Positions 11,832 to 23,949 of a stretch of 64,000 nt of DNA are shown piece after piece. The first letter of the stretch is position 1; each line of letters begins with the position of its first letter. The notes under the pieces are model-generated. The model was not told the DNA's origin. It did not search any database and saw only the letters and a program-made list of their open reading frames with translations. Where the stretch lies: assembly GCA_026018925.1 (NCBI GenBank), contig JAKSZU010000008.1, positions 12,317,626 to 12,381,625 of the forward strand, read 5' to 3'. A program made the position numbers and the translations under genes. The stretch comes from Tupaia tana (Eukaryota; Chordata; Mammalia; Scandentia; Tupaiidae).

Positions 11832-11999
11832 TTTAGTTTCTGAACATCACAGAACAAGATCTGACCTATGGAGGCTTTGTATCAAGGGAAATCTACGGCC
11901 ATAAATTAAAACCTGGACCTCACAAGTTCTATGGGGATTTTCATTCCTTTAAGGGAATAAAAAGAAAGGAAGATAGAAAGGTAGAAAGTACTCATTCTT

Positions 12000-12317
12000 G
12001 GGGCCCACAGATGGCATAGCAGTTATGTCTCTGGACTCATACATGGCCAAATGTGTTTTGAGTCCATGACCCTGGGGGCTTGAAACTCACATGGGACACA
12101 TGTACATGTATGCCCAAGATCCTAGGAGGAGAATGGAGAAGGAAGTGCAATGTGGCCCTCCACCCTGGGGGTGATTTCTCACTTTCCCTCTCAGTATTTC
12201 TGTCTCTGTCACTCTTTCTCTCTCTCTATCTCTACCAAGAGCACATGCTCTAAGGCAAAAACCTCTAAAGAAAAGAAGAAAGAAAAAAGAAAAGAAAAAA
12301 GAAAATAAAAGAAAATG
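12000..12317 (+). mobile_element. Form A SINE, moderately diverged
   Basis: Head GGGGCCCACAGATGGCATAG, body ccaagatcctaggaggagaa, CT-rich run, gagcacatgctctaaggcaa end and a GAAA-rich tail. The direct repeat ctcattctt (11991-11999, 12318-12326) is the TSD. Confidence 0.88.
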
Positions 12318-12629
12318 CTCATTCTTTCAGAAATAACAAACTATAGGTATGTGTGATCACCAGGGGCTCTGGGATAATTAATGAAATTAAATCCCTTCTA
12401 TGGTAAACACATGTGTCCCAAATGCCCACTTTCGCCTACTCCATTCTAGCACAGATCAGTTCACTTAGGCTTCAACCTCCCTTTTCCTTTCTTTCCAAAC
12501 TTAAAGCCCTGTTACCTTTAGGGTATCTATAGACACACTAAAGAACGGGGTCGCTGTCTCATCATAATGTCCTCTATGGAGAACCCAAAATAAAATAGAA
12601 TTTAACCATTTAATGAATCTTTTTAAAAA
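12318..12629. other. Unassigned sequence
   Basis: About 300 bp between two SINEs with no recognised content. Confidence 0.4.
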
Positions 12630-12905
12630 AATTTGTCAGAGAGCATGTGCATCCACCAGAGAGTGACAAAGAGAGAGGGAGACAGAGACAGAGATGGAGG
12701 CAGAGGTGGAGAAGAAGAAAGCACCCCTGCAATGAGGCATGGTCATGCTACAATCCCTTCTCCACTTCTCTATTCTGTCAGGACCTTAGGTACACATGCA
12801 CACATGCCTAGCATATTTTTTTAAACCACTAGGGCCAAGATTCAAGCCATGTAGATGGCCATGTGAGATCTACTCCTTTTATTCACCAGGCCATGAGGCT
12901 GGGCT
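12630..12905 (-). mobile_element. Older tRNA-derived SINE
   Basis: Reverse copy: a gagcatgtgcatccaccaga tail side with a GA-rich run, a body containing ggtcatgctacaatccctt, and a diverged head ending near 12905. Confidence 0.82.
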
Positions 12906-13054
12906 GTAATTGACTTCCAATAGAAGATAATTAAGTCATTATTAAAATCTACCTTTCTACTTTTTGTAGAGTAGAACTATTTCTTCATCTCTTGATGTTT
13001 AATTTTATAGAAGTTTTTCTTATAATGATCATGAAGATGTAAAATAGAGGGAAT

Positions 13055-13192
13055 ATATGCTCTAAACTCTATCTTCTAGACTCCTGAAATATTCAGACAA
13101 GAAGCTATTTTAAAACTGAGGTGTGTCCAGGCCTGTTCAGGGAAGCTATGCTCTAAACTCCATCTTCTAAACTCCTGAAATATTCAGACAAG
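13055..13192. repeat. Pair of 47-bp direct repeats upstream of HAL1 ORF1
   Basis: Units at about 13055-13101 and 13146-13192 share ctctaaact(c/t)(c/t)atcttct and cctgaaatattcagacaag, at a period of 91 bp. They may be remnants of tandem 5' UTR units. Confidence 0.85.
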
Positions 13193-15120
13193 CTCAGTGG
13201 AGGAGAGATTTTGACACAGAATGACCAGAAACCACTGCAAAGGCACAAGAAACATGAGAAACCAAGAAAATATCTCTCCCCTAAGGGAAAAGAACAATCC
13301 CTCATCGTCCACAGACAGTACAGTAGAACTCATGGAAATGTCTAATAGAGAATTTAAAGTATTCATAGTGACAAAACTAAATGAGATATAAGAGCTGAGA
13401 GATAATGAACTCCAGAAGATGCAGGAGAAAAATGATGAGTTCCATGAGGTGTTGAAGTTCTTCCGTGATCTGAAAAAGTAAATACACACCATAAAAAAGA
13501 ATCAAATGGAGCTAGTAGAGATGAAGGATGCCATTCAGGAAATCAAAACCTCCTATGAAAGTATTAAAAGCAGATTAGTCCATGCAGAAAATCGAATCTT
13601 GGATGTTGAAGACAAAACTCCTGATCTAGAAAAACAACCAAAAAAACTGAGAAAATAACAAAAAAAAATGAGAATACTATACAAGAAATACTAGACAGCA
13701 TTAAGGGCCCAAACGTTTCGATAATTGGTATCCCAGAAGGTGAGGAAGCTAATAAGGGCATTAATCATCTATTCCATGAAATCTTGGAAGAAAACTTTCC
13801 AAATCTAGGGGGGCATTCAAATATACAAACCCAAGAAATACAAAGAACCCCTAATAGAATCAACCCAAGAAGATCTTCTCCAAGGCACATCATAGCCAGA
13901 CTGGCCAAATCTACAAAGACAAGACATTAAAATTGGCAAGAGAGGAACATCAGGTTACTTATAAAGGCTATCCAATCAGGCTAACCTCAGACCTCTCATC
14001 AGAAACAATGTGAGCAAGGAAAGAATGGGAAAATATGTTCAAAGTGTTAAGTGAAAAACAGTTTCAACCAAGAATACTATACCAGGCAAGATTATCTTTC
14101 ATATGGAAAGAAAGGATAAAAACATTCTCAAATAAACAAGACCTGAAAGAATTTGCCAATAGCAGACCCACTCTTCAAAAAGTTCTGAAAGGGGTGCTCT
14201 ACCAGGAAAACTAAAGACGCACATATAGAAATAAGAGAACAAAAGGCAACCAACAAAATGGCCAATTTAATGCTAGAGACAAGAAATATCAATAATAATG
14301 TTGAATGTTAACTTGCAGGATTTAAACAGAAAGATTGGACCACAGCAACACTGCATATGCAGCAGAGGAGAGTTTGAACATAAGACTGAACTGGCAAAAT
14401 AGAATTTTATGATTTTTGAGTAAAACATTACTAATTTTTTTTTTACTATGCTTTGTTTTCCCAATTTAAGCATTTTACTTTCTTTTGATAGGTGTTGGTA
14501 GGTTCAGCAATTTGTTAAACTATTTTTCTTGTTTGTTTCTTTAAATGGAAACAAACTTTTTTCCTTCCTGACCCCTCTTGAGTTGGAAATATTTGGGAAT
14601 ATTCTTATTTTGTGGCAGAAGGGTTATTTGCAGAAGTTCAATAATGCTTGTTGCATTGAATCAGAAATTGGAAATACTCATTATTGGACAGGGCTTTGAC
14701 TGGAATGTCATACCTGAAGATTAATCAGAAAACTATGGAACTAAGGTGGATCTCAAGTAAGCCAACAGAAGCTCTTAGAAAGATGGCCTGGCAGAGAAGA
14801 TTAGAGAAGATATATGAAAGAATCTATAACATAAAATAACCTGGACTTTTGTAATCAGTACAAATTGCAAAAGAACAACCACACAAGAGGATTATCTTGA
14901 GAAAGACTTTGAAGGAAGTAAAAGAGACTGATCTTTGCTAGCAGATGGTATATCACAGAATACTGGGTGGGCAGGGCTGAATTGAGAAGGTTTATGTGTG
15001 ACTAGTGTGATAGGCATTTGCTTTTCAACAGTTTGAGTAGTTGACATGTAATTATTTTCTCAAAAATATTTAAAACCATACTGTTTCTGTTGTTATAGAG
15101 TCACAAATAAAATTATACAA
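13055..15120 (+). mobile_element. HAL1 (half-L1) retrotransposon, decayed ORF1 only
   Basis: Between about 13190 and 14215, conceptual translation across frames follows L1 ORF1p: a coiled-coil-like Glu/Lys-rich part (13390-13620), then an RNA-binding region with FHEILEENFPN, IQRTPNRINPRRSSPRHI and a C-terminal part containing RPTLQKVLKGVLYQEN. Several stops and frameshifts make it a pseudogene. After 14215 there is no ORF2. Instead a noncoding stretch (14280-14470) follows that is also found after ORF1 in the minus-strand copy at 26815-28180, as expected of HAL1. The right border is uncertain; it may end as early as 14560. Confidence 0.75.
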
Positions 15121-15509
15121 AACTGTAAGAAATATTTTGAACATTATCTTTAAAATTCAGTATTCTGAAATTTTGAAAATTGTTTATTACTGTCAAGAAC
15201 TATGAAGTGTGAGCAAAAATTTTTTGATATGTAAAGTAAATGTTTGTGGAAAAAAGTAAAAATAAATAATAAGTGAGAAAAGAACAAAAAAAAGAAAGAA
15301 ACAGAATGATCTTACGTTCACATAAAACTCTATTCCTGTGGACAATAAGATATCCAAAATTACTGGCAAATTTTATTGTCCACATTACCCTTTAATTTTT
15401 TTTTCTTTCTCAATATGTGTCAGCTCACCAGAAAGCTATGTTGGCTATCTTATTCCACAAATCAAAAATAAAGAAAAAGAGAAAAAATGTAAAATTTGCT
15501 ATACATGAT
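15121..15509. other. Unassigned AT-rich sequence
   Basis: A-rich stretch, possibly the decayed far 3' end of the HAL1 copy. Nothing else is recognised. Confidence 0.35.
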
Positions 15510-16216
15510 CTTATTTATTCATTTGAAAAATAATTACTGTAAGCCTGTTATGCGGTAGGCCCTGACCTAGGGCCCAGGATAGAGGAATAAATTAGTCAAA
15601 GTCACTGACCTCATGGAGTTTATGTTTAGGGAAGGATATGGCCATGGCCACAGTGAAAACTGCTTCACAGAAAACAAAGCAGAGTGAGATACAGAGGACA
15701 ACTTGGGAGAAGAGAGAGAGGTGGTCAGGGGAGATTTCTCTGAGGAGGTAACATTTAAATATTGGCAATGAAGAATAAGACAACCTAGAAAGGTAGGAAG
15801 AACACCAGAAAGTTATAGTATTCTGAAAGCTAAAATCAGAGTTTCAGGAGAAATACAGTGGTCCCTATGTTCCCAAGAGGTTGACTACAATAACCTTGTT
15901 AACTTGGCAATTGTATTTTCAATTTTCGAGGCTGGGTAAAGCTGGATTGAAGTGGATTGAAGGGAAAACTCAAGATGAGAATGTGTAGAGAAACTAAAGC
16001 GATGATGTGTTCTAAATGGTTGCCTGTGAGGCAGTAGGGAATTAGGACTGTGGTTAAGGGAATGATGCTTCTCGGAAGAGCATTCATGTTTTTACGGAAA
16101 TTATCATAGTGCATTTGTTGATGACCACGTTAGGAGAGAAGGATGAAATAATGAAACAGAAAAAAAGAATAATTACAAATCAGTCTTTGAGTAAGTGAAA
16201 GTAGATAAGGTCTGTG
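15510..16216 (-). mobile_element. L2-type LINE, left part
   Basis: Plus strand shows tttattcatttgaaaaataa, ggtaggccctgacctaggg and acctcatggagtttatg, then ggtggtcaggggagatttct. This is the reverse of an L2 3' region. It continues at 16711 after interruption by an LTR. Confidence 0.65.
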
Positions 16217-16709
16217 ATGATTAACTTTAGGCACCAACTTGACTAGATTAAGGGAGTCTTAGCTGGTAAAGCATTATTTCTGGGTGTCTGTGAGGGTGTT
16301 CCCAGAAGAGATTGTCATTTGAGTTAATGGACTGAGTAACAAATTTATCCTCACCCAGCGTGAATGGGTACCCTCCAAATGGTTGAGGCCCTGAATGGAA
16401 CAAAAAGAGGAAAAACAAATTCTCTCTCTTTTGCAATGACAACACCCTTATTCTGCCTTGAGACAGTTCCAAGTTCTCCTGCCTTTGACTGTAGGACTTA
16501 CGCCAGTGGTCCTTGAAGCTCTTCAGACTTTGACTAAGATGGACTCTTTCAGCTTCCCTGGTTCTGAGGCCTCTGCATTTGGACTGAGCTCTGCTACCAG
16601 CTTCCCTGGCTCTCAGCCTTCATAATCACATGAGCCAATCCCCTCTCTGTATCCATACATATCTTAAAATCCTATTGGTTCTGTTTCTCTGGAGAACCCT
16701 GATAATACG
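16217..16709 (+). mobile_element. MLT2-class ERVL solo LTR
   Basis: Starts TGATGATTAACTTTAGGCAC with CAACTTGACTAGATTAAG and ends TCTGGAGAACCCTGATAATAC, as MLT2 LTRs do. Internal landmarks include ttctgggtgtctgtgagggt and atcacatgagccaat. Full-length solo LTR inserted into an L2. It is an old eutherian insertion and carries no viral coding sequence. Confidence 0.85.
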
Positions 16710-16710
16710 A

Positions 16711-17115
16711 TATCCAGCCCTTACATAGAGGGGTTGGCCTTGGGAACAGGCATAATTTAAGCAATGGAAGAGGAGAGAACACAAGAAAAATGGGCAGAGG
16801 TGTTGATAGGTTGGTAGATTTGGTGGTTGATAAATGTTTTCTTAATGTTGCTTTTAATGAACTAAGAAGTGAAGTCATCATCTATGGGTGAGAAGAGGAA
16901 ATTGATAATGGAAGTTTTTAGATAAAATATGTGAAATAGTAATTTCAGAGAGAGGGAAATAATTGACAAGGAAATTAAAGTTGAATTTTTGGAGAGTGTT
17001 GAAGGCTTACTTGAAAACTGTGGCCATAAATATAAACCGAGACTCTTCAGTTTAGGCATGGATTTTTGTTCAGCTCATTCTCCTGCTTAGAGCTGATAAG
17101 AAATAAATGGAGAAT
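16711..17115 (-). mobile_element. L2-type LINE, right part
   Basis: The stretch gaagtgaagtcatcatctat, then ggaaattgataatggaag and gagtgttgaaggcttacttg, matches an upstream part of L2 in reverse. It continues the element interrupted at 16217. Confidence 0.6.
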
Positions 17116-17124
17116 TGGAGTTCT

Positions 17125-17633
17125 TCCAAATGAGTAAGGTAGAGAGAGGCTATTGGCAAAGGTTAGCAAACTTCTCTGCAAATGGCCAGAAAGTAAACAT
17201 TTTAAGCCTGCTTTGTGGGCTACACAGTCTCTGTCACTACTCACTGTGCCATTTTAATGCAAAAGCAGCTATGAATAAGCCATAGGGTGTCACTCTGTCC
17301 CAGTAAAGTATTATTGATAAAAGCAGACAGCGAGGGCCAGCCCTGTAGCCTAGTAGTATAGGAAGTCAGATCCCACATGGTCAATCATACGGCTCAGATT
17401 TGGGTTCTGACTGCTTGAGAAACATGCTTGGCATGCTCAAAACCCCAACAGGAGACATGGAGGAAGGGATTGCCTTGTGACCACGCCCATTAGAGGGTAC
17501 TTTCTCCTTTCCTCTTACATTTCTCTCTCTGGTTATCATAGGTGCCCTATGGCAATTTCAAAAAATAAATAAATAAAGCTGTCAGTGGACTGATTTATCC
17601 TGAGGGCCTTAGTTTACTGACCCATGGTCTAGA
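17125..17633. mobile_element. hAT-Charlie-like nonautonomous DNA transposon, split by a SINE
   Basis: The left part has gcaaacttctctgcaaatgg, ttttaagcctgctttgtggg and cacagtctctgtcactactc. The right part (17576-17633) has gagggccttagtttactgac. Together they follow a common mammalian Charlie-type element. The SINE at 17334-17575 splits it. Confidence 0.65.
17334..17575 (+). mobile_element. Older tRNA-derived SINE
   Basis: Head GGGCCAGCCCTGTAGCCTAG, body acatggaggaagggattgcc, short CT-rich run, ggtgccctatggcaattt end and AAATAAATAAATAAA tail. Inserted in the hAT-like element. Confidence 0.85.
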
Positions 17634-18419
17634 GAATTGAGAGCCCATGCAAGGAACCTCGGGTAGTGATGGGCCATGGACACCAATCTGGGTAAGTTTG
17701 AAGGATGTGATGGGTTGCAAGTCACTTGGAAGTCTAGGTGGGGTGAGTAAATTTTAGAGTAGGGGAACTAATGAAAATGACCAGAAAGAGGAAATTTGGT
17801 GCTTGCCATCGAGCTGTTGAGGCGATGCCTTCATTGAACAGGAGCCATGTGAGGACACGACCCCGGGAGCTTCAAGCTCAGCAGACATCCTTCAGTTGTG
17901 AAATGTTGTGGGGCCGAGTCCTGGTGAAGGTAAGGCAGGGCTCACCAAGAGCCAGTGCTGCTCTGGAGGCCTCTCTCAGAGCAAGGACCCTGAAGCTTTG
18001 TAAGCCATGTTTATAGACACCATGAGCAGCAAGATGGAGCGCCTTCCCAGAGCTCAGATCACTGGGGATCTTACCCAAATGTACTGAGGGATGGAATGGT
18101 CAACTAGAAGTCATTCTGCAAGTGTGTGTGCACTATAGGCTCACTTCGATTCATCTGTTAGCTACTTCCCATGTACATAGTACCACAGCTCTTCAAGATC
18201 ATCATTTCTTAATATTCCTTGGGGGGAAAAACAAAGCAGAATGCAGATTACTTTGCAAAATCACCTTAGTTGATGATGTCTACCAAGCAACACTTGGAAG
18301 TCTTTGTCAAGTAATACAGTATTTATGTTCTAGTAAGAGTTTTCTCACTGGGAAAATATGATGGTCATTACTGATATAAAATATTAATGATTATTTCTTA
18401 GATTAACTCATCTGTTTCT
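17634..18419. other. Unassigned sequence
   Basis: Single-copy-looking, with moderate GC around 17800-18060. No splice-bounded open frame or known protein was recognised. Confidence 0.35.
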
Positions 18420-19080
18420 TCATTCATTCATTTTATAAGCAGGGCAGATAAAAATGTTTAAAGCATAGTGGCCTCACTTAGGCTAGAGGTGGAGTGGATT
18501 ATGTAAATAAATAATTGCAAGACACTGCAAAAAGAGTAATTCATTTGTTTATTCATTGACAGTTCTTTAAAATGCTTTCTATATGTTGGTCAAACACAAA
18601 TGAATTACTGTTTCTTTGCTCTCAAGGTGTTTAGAGGCTAGATTTGGAATTAGATATATACACAAGTAAGTGCAAGACACTATACTTATTGCTCCAGTTA
18701 AAAAATGTGAATAAACTATAATGATAGCCCAAAAGAGGTCGGGATTGAGTTTGCTTGGGAGGGAAAGAAAGGCTTCAGGAAGGTGAAGGAACTGGACTGT
18801 GTGAGCTGACTGGAGCAGCACCAAGAGCAAAGGAGCGTTCTTGGAGGAGGAGAGGGCAGATGTGTGGAGCGCGGGTCCCGCTGGAGTGCAGGAAACACAC
18901 ATAACAGGTGATGAGGCTGGGAAGGTAGGCATGGGAGGATGCCAGCAGAAGGGATTTAGACCTCCTCGGGGAGGCTCAGGTGGGCTCTGGGATACCCAGA
19001 AAGACATTAACCAGAGAAGTAAACACTGGATATGTATCTTAGAGAGGTGGTAAAGAATGGATTGGAAGAAGGTGAGACTG
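18420..19080 (-). mobile_element. L2-type LINE 3' ends, two adjacent pieces
   Basis: Two reversed L2-like 3' ends lie side by side: ttcattcattcattttataa at 18419 and tcatttgtttattcattgac at 18541. Each is followed by a taaataaataattgcaagac or agtaagtgcaagacacta motif. Downstream text (gaaaggcttcaggaaggtga) fits further L2 sequence. Confidence 0.5.
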
Positions 19081-20115
19081 GAGGCAAATCATTTTTAGTT
19101 TGATGTTTTTAAACAGTTTTTTAAATGTTCGGATTTGGTCAATTGAATTGATATCACTAATGGGTTGAGTTTTGAAACTCACAGGTTCAGATGATTTACT
19201 ATGCATTTTATAATTCTAATCTACATTGGTCTATATCCTTCCCTCCACAGTTTCCTTGTGCTTATACCTGTCACTGCACACACCTGGTCCATCCCAATTT
19301 CCTATTGTACAAGCATAACCAATATTACTGAATTGAACCAAATATCCATTGGTATAGCTATTGTATTTAATAGCTATCATATCATTGGAGTTTAGGGGGG
19401 AAATAATGCCTATTAGCAATATGTCTGGTCACCTAAAGCCATACCTAACCATGGAGAAAGGCAACATGCCCAGACTTCTAAAACACAGCCTAGTTAGTAT
19501 CACAGAATCAAATACCCTAAGGGAATGAGGAATGGGGCTGCCCTACACACAATGTGATTTTTAACTTCTTCAGAGTAGGTATTTTTTTTTCTACCTTCTT
19601 ATAATTTATTTCCTAAGATGTTTTCTCATCCTACGTGAACATGACATAAAAGCAATTTTTGAAGTAGTATTAGAAAAAGCTAAAATTAGGGTCTAACTTA
19701 AAAAAGAACTATCCAAAGCCAAGGGGAAAATGATGGTGTACAGATAACCAGCTGTTTATGTCCCTTTGGGTCTATGACACTTCAGGCAATGTGATCTCCA
19801 TACTTTTATCACATTCACCTGCTTAAATAGCTTAAATATACACCACACTATTCCATTGTACAAACAGAATGTTATAGCAGATTAAAAAATTTTTTTTCTC
19901 CTATACTTTGCCTAATGCAACTCGATAGTAGCATCACTATTTCAGTACTGGATTAGCCATGGGATAAGACCAGCACCAAAAATTCCACATTGCATTCCCC
20001 TTGGGATATCTTAAAACCTACTGATGCTCTCCAGCATCAAGAATAGATTACACACAGCTCTATATAGAAGTTCCAGGATGCAGGTGGTATCTCAAAAGCT
20101 GTGTTTTTCAAGGAA
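19081..20115. other. Unassigned AT-rich sequence
   Basis: About 1 kb with no recognised gene or repeat. Confidence 0.4.
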
Positions 20116-20471
20116 CAGTGACATATTAGACAATCTCCAACCTACAATGGTTCAACTGAAGACATTTCAACTTTACAATGATGCACAAGATGTACACAGG
20201 GAAATGCTGTTTTATCCATATGGCTCTTTTGTGTTTCACTTTCAATACAATATTTAATACATTAATTGAGAGATTCGACACTATACTTTTTTGTTGAGTG
20301 ATTCTACCCAACTATAGGCCAGTGTAAATGTCCTAAGGATGTTTATGGTTGGCTAGGCTAAGCTTTGAGGCTCTGTAAGTTATTTATATTAAATGTTTAC
20401 AATATTTTCAACTTACGATGGTTTATCAGGGTGAAACCCTGTCCCAAGTTGAAAAGCATTTTTATTTACAG
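20116..20471. mobile_element. Tigger-like (TcMar) nonautonomous DNA transposon
   Basis: Contains caacctacaatggttcaact, ccaactataggccagtgtaa, ggttggctaggctaagcttt and caacttacgatggtttatca in the order of a Tigger-type element, with cag at the left edge. No transposase is encoded. Confidence 0.6.
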
Positions 20472-21329
20472 TCAAAAAAAGAAAAGGATCCTCAGATCAC
20501 TCACAGGGAGGGCAAAGTCAATGTGCCCAAACATTTCCAAAAAACCACACGTGTTTAATCATTTTCTCTGGTTATATAAAGAACAAAAATGAGGTGTCCT
20601 TTCCAGGCTTATAGTACATGGCATTTATATTTTAATGGTAATGGGACTCTTCCCTTTATGGATGATGTAGGTCTATGATGTATAAATACATGCAAAGGTG
20701 CATCTTCCTGATGATTCATTTTTCTTCCTCTGGGCAGTGAAGTCCCCAACAATGTAACTCTTAATCGCTTCACAGTGACAATAGTAACACCACTTATGTA
20801 ATAAACCTATGTATTGTTGAAAATATATTGTTCATAATCAGCTCATTGCTATGGATTATGTTCATGTGGGTGAGATATAACTATTGATGAACAGGTCATT
20901 CTGACTTTCCAAGGAGAAAAGGAAAGGATGAGGTAATCAGTCAAGAATCTCATCACGAGGTCACCATGGATGGGAAGCCTGTTTATTACTACACTTCTTT
21001 TTTTTTTCTTTCTTTATAAAAATTGTACTTGCAATCTAATGTCCTTTAAAAAAACATGAATTATATCAAAATTGCCCACAGAGAGAGACTGAACTTCTTT
21101 TTGTAGAAGTTAGTGAGTAATCAAGGAATTTCAACCCTACAGAATGTACTGAATTATTCTGAAACAATCACTTATCCACTGATTAAAATATAGCACCGTT
21201 TAATTGCCAAAAACCTTAGGTGTATATCTTGCTGGGTAAAGTCTCTTCATAATCTAAATGAAGTATAGTGATTTAATGTATGAATAATAATGAAAAATAT
21301 ATAAATAAAAAGAAATAAATAAAAAGAAA
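20472..21329. other. Unassigned AT-rich sequence
   Basis: No gene or confident repeat. The last 40 bp are A-rich and are the landing site of a SINE. Confidence 0.4.
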
Positions 21330-21587
21330 GGGACCAGCAGTTAGTGTAATGGCTATGTTGCTGGACTCCCATGTAGTCTTGACCGTGGTTCGCATCCCGG
21401 ACCCAGTGGCTTAAAACTCACACCAGGCACGTGTGCGTGTGTGCCCAAGATCCCGAGAGGAAAATGGAGGAGAAGGGATTGCGCTGTGGCTGTCCCTCCG
21501 CAATCCCTTCTCACTTTCTGTCTCTTTGTCTCTCTCTGTCTGTCTGGAGAGCATACGTGCCCTGTGGAAAAAAACTCTCCAAAAAAG
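21330..21587 (+). mobile_element. Young form A SINE
   Basis: Starts GGGACCAGCAGTTAGTGTAA. It has a 2-bp insertion near tgtagtcttgaccg and a CT-run rearrangement. It ends at gccctgtgg, where the usual tail is replaced by a long GAAA tract. Confidence 0.92.
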
Positions 21588-21602
21588 AAAGAAAGAAGAA
21601 AG

Positions 21603-21661
<59 letters not shown>

Positions 21662-21711
21662 CAGAAAGAAAGAAAAAAGGAAAGAAAGAAAGAAAGAAAA
21701 AAGAAAGAAAG

Positions 21712-21758
<47 letters not shown>
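21588..21758. repeat. (GAAA)n homopurine tract grown from a SINE tail
   Basis: About 170 bp of GAAA units with a few interruptions (GACA, AAAAAGG). It is purine-only on the plus strand almost throughout. Every frame yields artificial Lys/Glu/Arg or Phe/Leu/Ser ORFs, none of them genes. Confidence 0.96.
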
Positions 21759-21976
21759 ACTCACATTTTAAAAAAGAGAGAAAATTTTTCATCAAGGAGA
21801 TTCTATAAAGGCAACACAATCACTTGGTTCTGAGTAAGGTATTATCTTTAATCTCATTTTCATTCTTAAGGTCAGTTCCTTTCTTCTCTATGACAGCTCT
21901 ATAAAGGTGAAGATACATACAAGTTAAGTAAAGGAAAGTAAGAATGGTTTGAACTGAGTAAGATGTGAGTAGAGTA

Positions 21977-22251
21977 GGGGCAGCAGGTGGTACAGTGGTT
22001 AAGGAGCTGAATTCCCACATGGCCGACTGTGGTTCAAGTCTTGGACCTGGTGGCTTGAAACTCATGCCAAGCATGTGTGCGTGTGTGTGTGTGTGCGTGT
22101 GTGCCCAAAATCCTGAGGAAAATGGAGGTTTAGGGATTGTGGCATGGCTATCTTTCATGGGGGATTTATTTCTCATTTTCTCTCTGTGTGTCTCCAGTGA
22201 GTGCATGTGCCCTGTAGCCAAAATCTCTCTTAAACAAATAAATAAATAAAA
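21977..22251 (+). mobile_element. Form A SINE, diverged
   Basis: Head GGGGCAGCAGGTGGTACAGT, box B-like GTTCAAGTCTT, a body in which the GTGTGCGTG segment has become (GT)8, then tgagtgcatgtgccctgtag and an AAACAAATAAATAAATAAAA tail. Confidence 0.87.
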
Positions 22252-22339
22252 GAGGTGAGTTGACATGAGTCACTGGAGGACTCTGTAGAATCATGTTCAC
22301 TCTGTGGTACCTGAACTGGCTTAGATGTGACTGTAGAAA

Positions 22340-22652
22340 GTAAGTGTGCTGGTTATGTGTCAGTTGGAGGGTGTTTGGGATGAAATTAACATGTAGATTG
22401 GTTAACTCTGAGTAGGGAGGTGTCCCTCCATAATATGGGTAGTCCTCATCCAATCAGTTAAAGGTATGAATAGGACAAAAAGACGGACTTCCCTTAGTAA
22501 GAGGGAATTCTCTACTCTTGGCCCATATTACAGATTTGGACTTGCTGGTCTCCATAATTGCATGAGCCCATTCCTTATAATTATTTATTTTATTACAGAG
22601 ATGATAAGAGTCCTATTGTCTTTGTTTATCTGAAACACCTTGAGTAATACAG
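22340..22652 (+). mobile_element. MLT2-class ERVL LTR, partial
   Basis: Contains gggtagtcctcatccaatca, agttaaaggtatgaatagga, aaaaagacggacttccct and gagggaattctctactct, and ends at a tctgaaacaccttgagtaat stretch, the right half of an MLT2-type LTR. The left border is unclear. Confidence 0.7.
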
Positions 22653-23314
22653 CTGGATACCCATCAACAGACAGTCCAATGATACTAGTTGTTCATCGGT
22701 AGATTTATAGAAACTTGAACCTTATATTTATTGGTCTCGAAGACCACACCAAAGATAGACGGTTCTAGTAGACAAACTTTGTCATTGCTGTTTGGTTTAT
22801 TTGCCATTCTGAATTGTTTCACAACCTACCGAAAGGGCAGGACTAGATGGCCATGACTGTATAAGGCAATGAAACCCCCACAGCTCTGGTTTACAGGACC
22901 AGAGATTAAATAATGATAGGGGATTTGGGAGTGGCTAATCCATAAACTAGGCTGAGCCAAATAGACACTTGAGCTTAAAGATATGAACTAACATACTTTG
23001 AAACAGATAGGATAGGTAGGCCTTGCTGATTGAAACAAATACAGCACTTGCAATTAGATTTTCTTCTGTGTTCTAAACCCAAAGGATCTGAAGAAAGAAG
23101 GCAGAGAAAGTGGGGACTTTTGTTAAAAACTGCAAGGGCAGCTGGAGACCAGCGGGATTTTAGAGATCCATAGAGCATGCCTGCAGTGAGCAAAAGTGAC
23201 AATTGCTTTAGGCGCACAAGAGAATTGCACATTCTTGTACTAAGAAACACCGCGACTAAGACATGTGTGATGCCCGAGGACGCTGAGAAAGGCCCACCCT
23301 GTCAACACACTGTT
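22653..23314. other. Unassigned sequence carrying a dispersed direct repeat
   Basis: No gene. Part of it (23107-23165) recurs at 24129-24195, so an unrecognised repeat family, perhaps an LTR, may lie here. Confidence 0.35.
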
Positions 23315-23425
23315 GGTTGTAGCTGCACCATTACTTGACTTGGGATAAGCCCTTCAGTGGGCTTTAGTTTCCTTGTCCATAAAATAAGAGACTAACTTTG
23401 ATATGTAACGTTCTAGAGAGTCTAG
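23315..23425 (+). mobile_element. MIR SINE fragment
   Basis: Contains ttacttgacttgggataag and tagtttccttgtccataaaa, the MIR core order (GTGACCTTGGGCAAG...CAGTTTCCTCATCTGTAAAA) in plus orientation. Confidence 0.65.
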
Positions 23426-23643
23426 CAATTTTTAATTGGTCACATGAAATAGAGGTTTTTCAATGTTAGGTTCTCTTTTAATTTTATTAAGCTCCAATTT
23501 CCATCCTTATTTTATCTGCAGCAACAATGGAGTTGTTTTCCTGGTAGAAATGATTTTCAAACCTTTTTCTCTCCTTTCATCAGGGAGCACTTTTTCTTTC
23601 TTTCTTTCTTTTTTAGGGAGCACTTTTTCAAAAACAAGTTGTC

Positions 23644-23930
23644 CTGGAAACCAGCAGTTAGCGTAATGGCTATGTCGCTGGACTCCCACGTAGTCGACCA
23701 CGGTTCGTGTCCCGGACCTGGTGGCTTAAGGCTCATGCCGGGCGCGTGTGCATGCGTGCCCAAGATCCCAAGAGGAGAATGGAGGAGAAGGGATTGTGGC
23801 GTGGCCATCCCCCCGGGGGGTGATTTCTCGCTTTCTGTCTCTATGTCTCTCTCTGTCTGTCTGGCAAGCGCACGCGCCCTATAGCGAAAATCTCTCTCTC
23901 AAAAAAAAAAAAAAAACAAACAAACAAAAA
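23644..23930 (+). mobile_element. Young form A SINE
   Basis: Near-consensus with intact CpG core and an A tail containing two CAAA units. TSD aaaaacaagttgtc lies on both sides (about 23630-23643 and 23932-23945). Confidence 0.96.
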
Positions 23931-23949
23931 AAAAAACAAGTTGTCTTAC

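Noticed and set aside
21411-21833. Overlapping ORFs of 102-130 codons rich in Lys/Glu/Arg or Phe/Leu/Ser
   Set aside because: They are read-through of the GAAA microsatellite and the SINE before it, in all frames.
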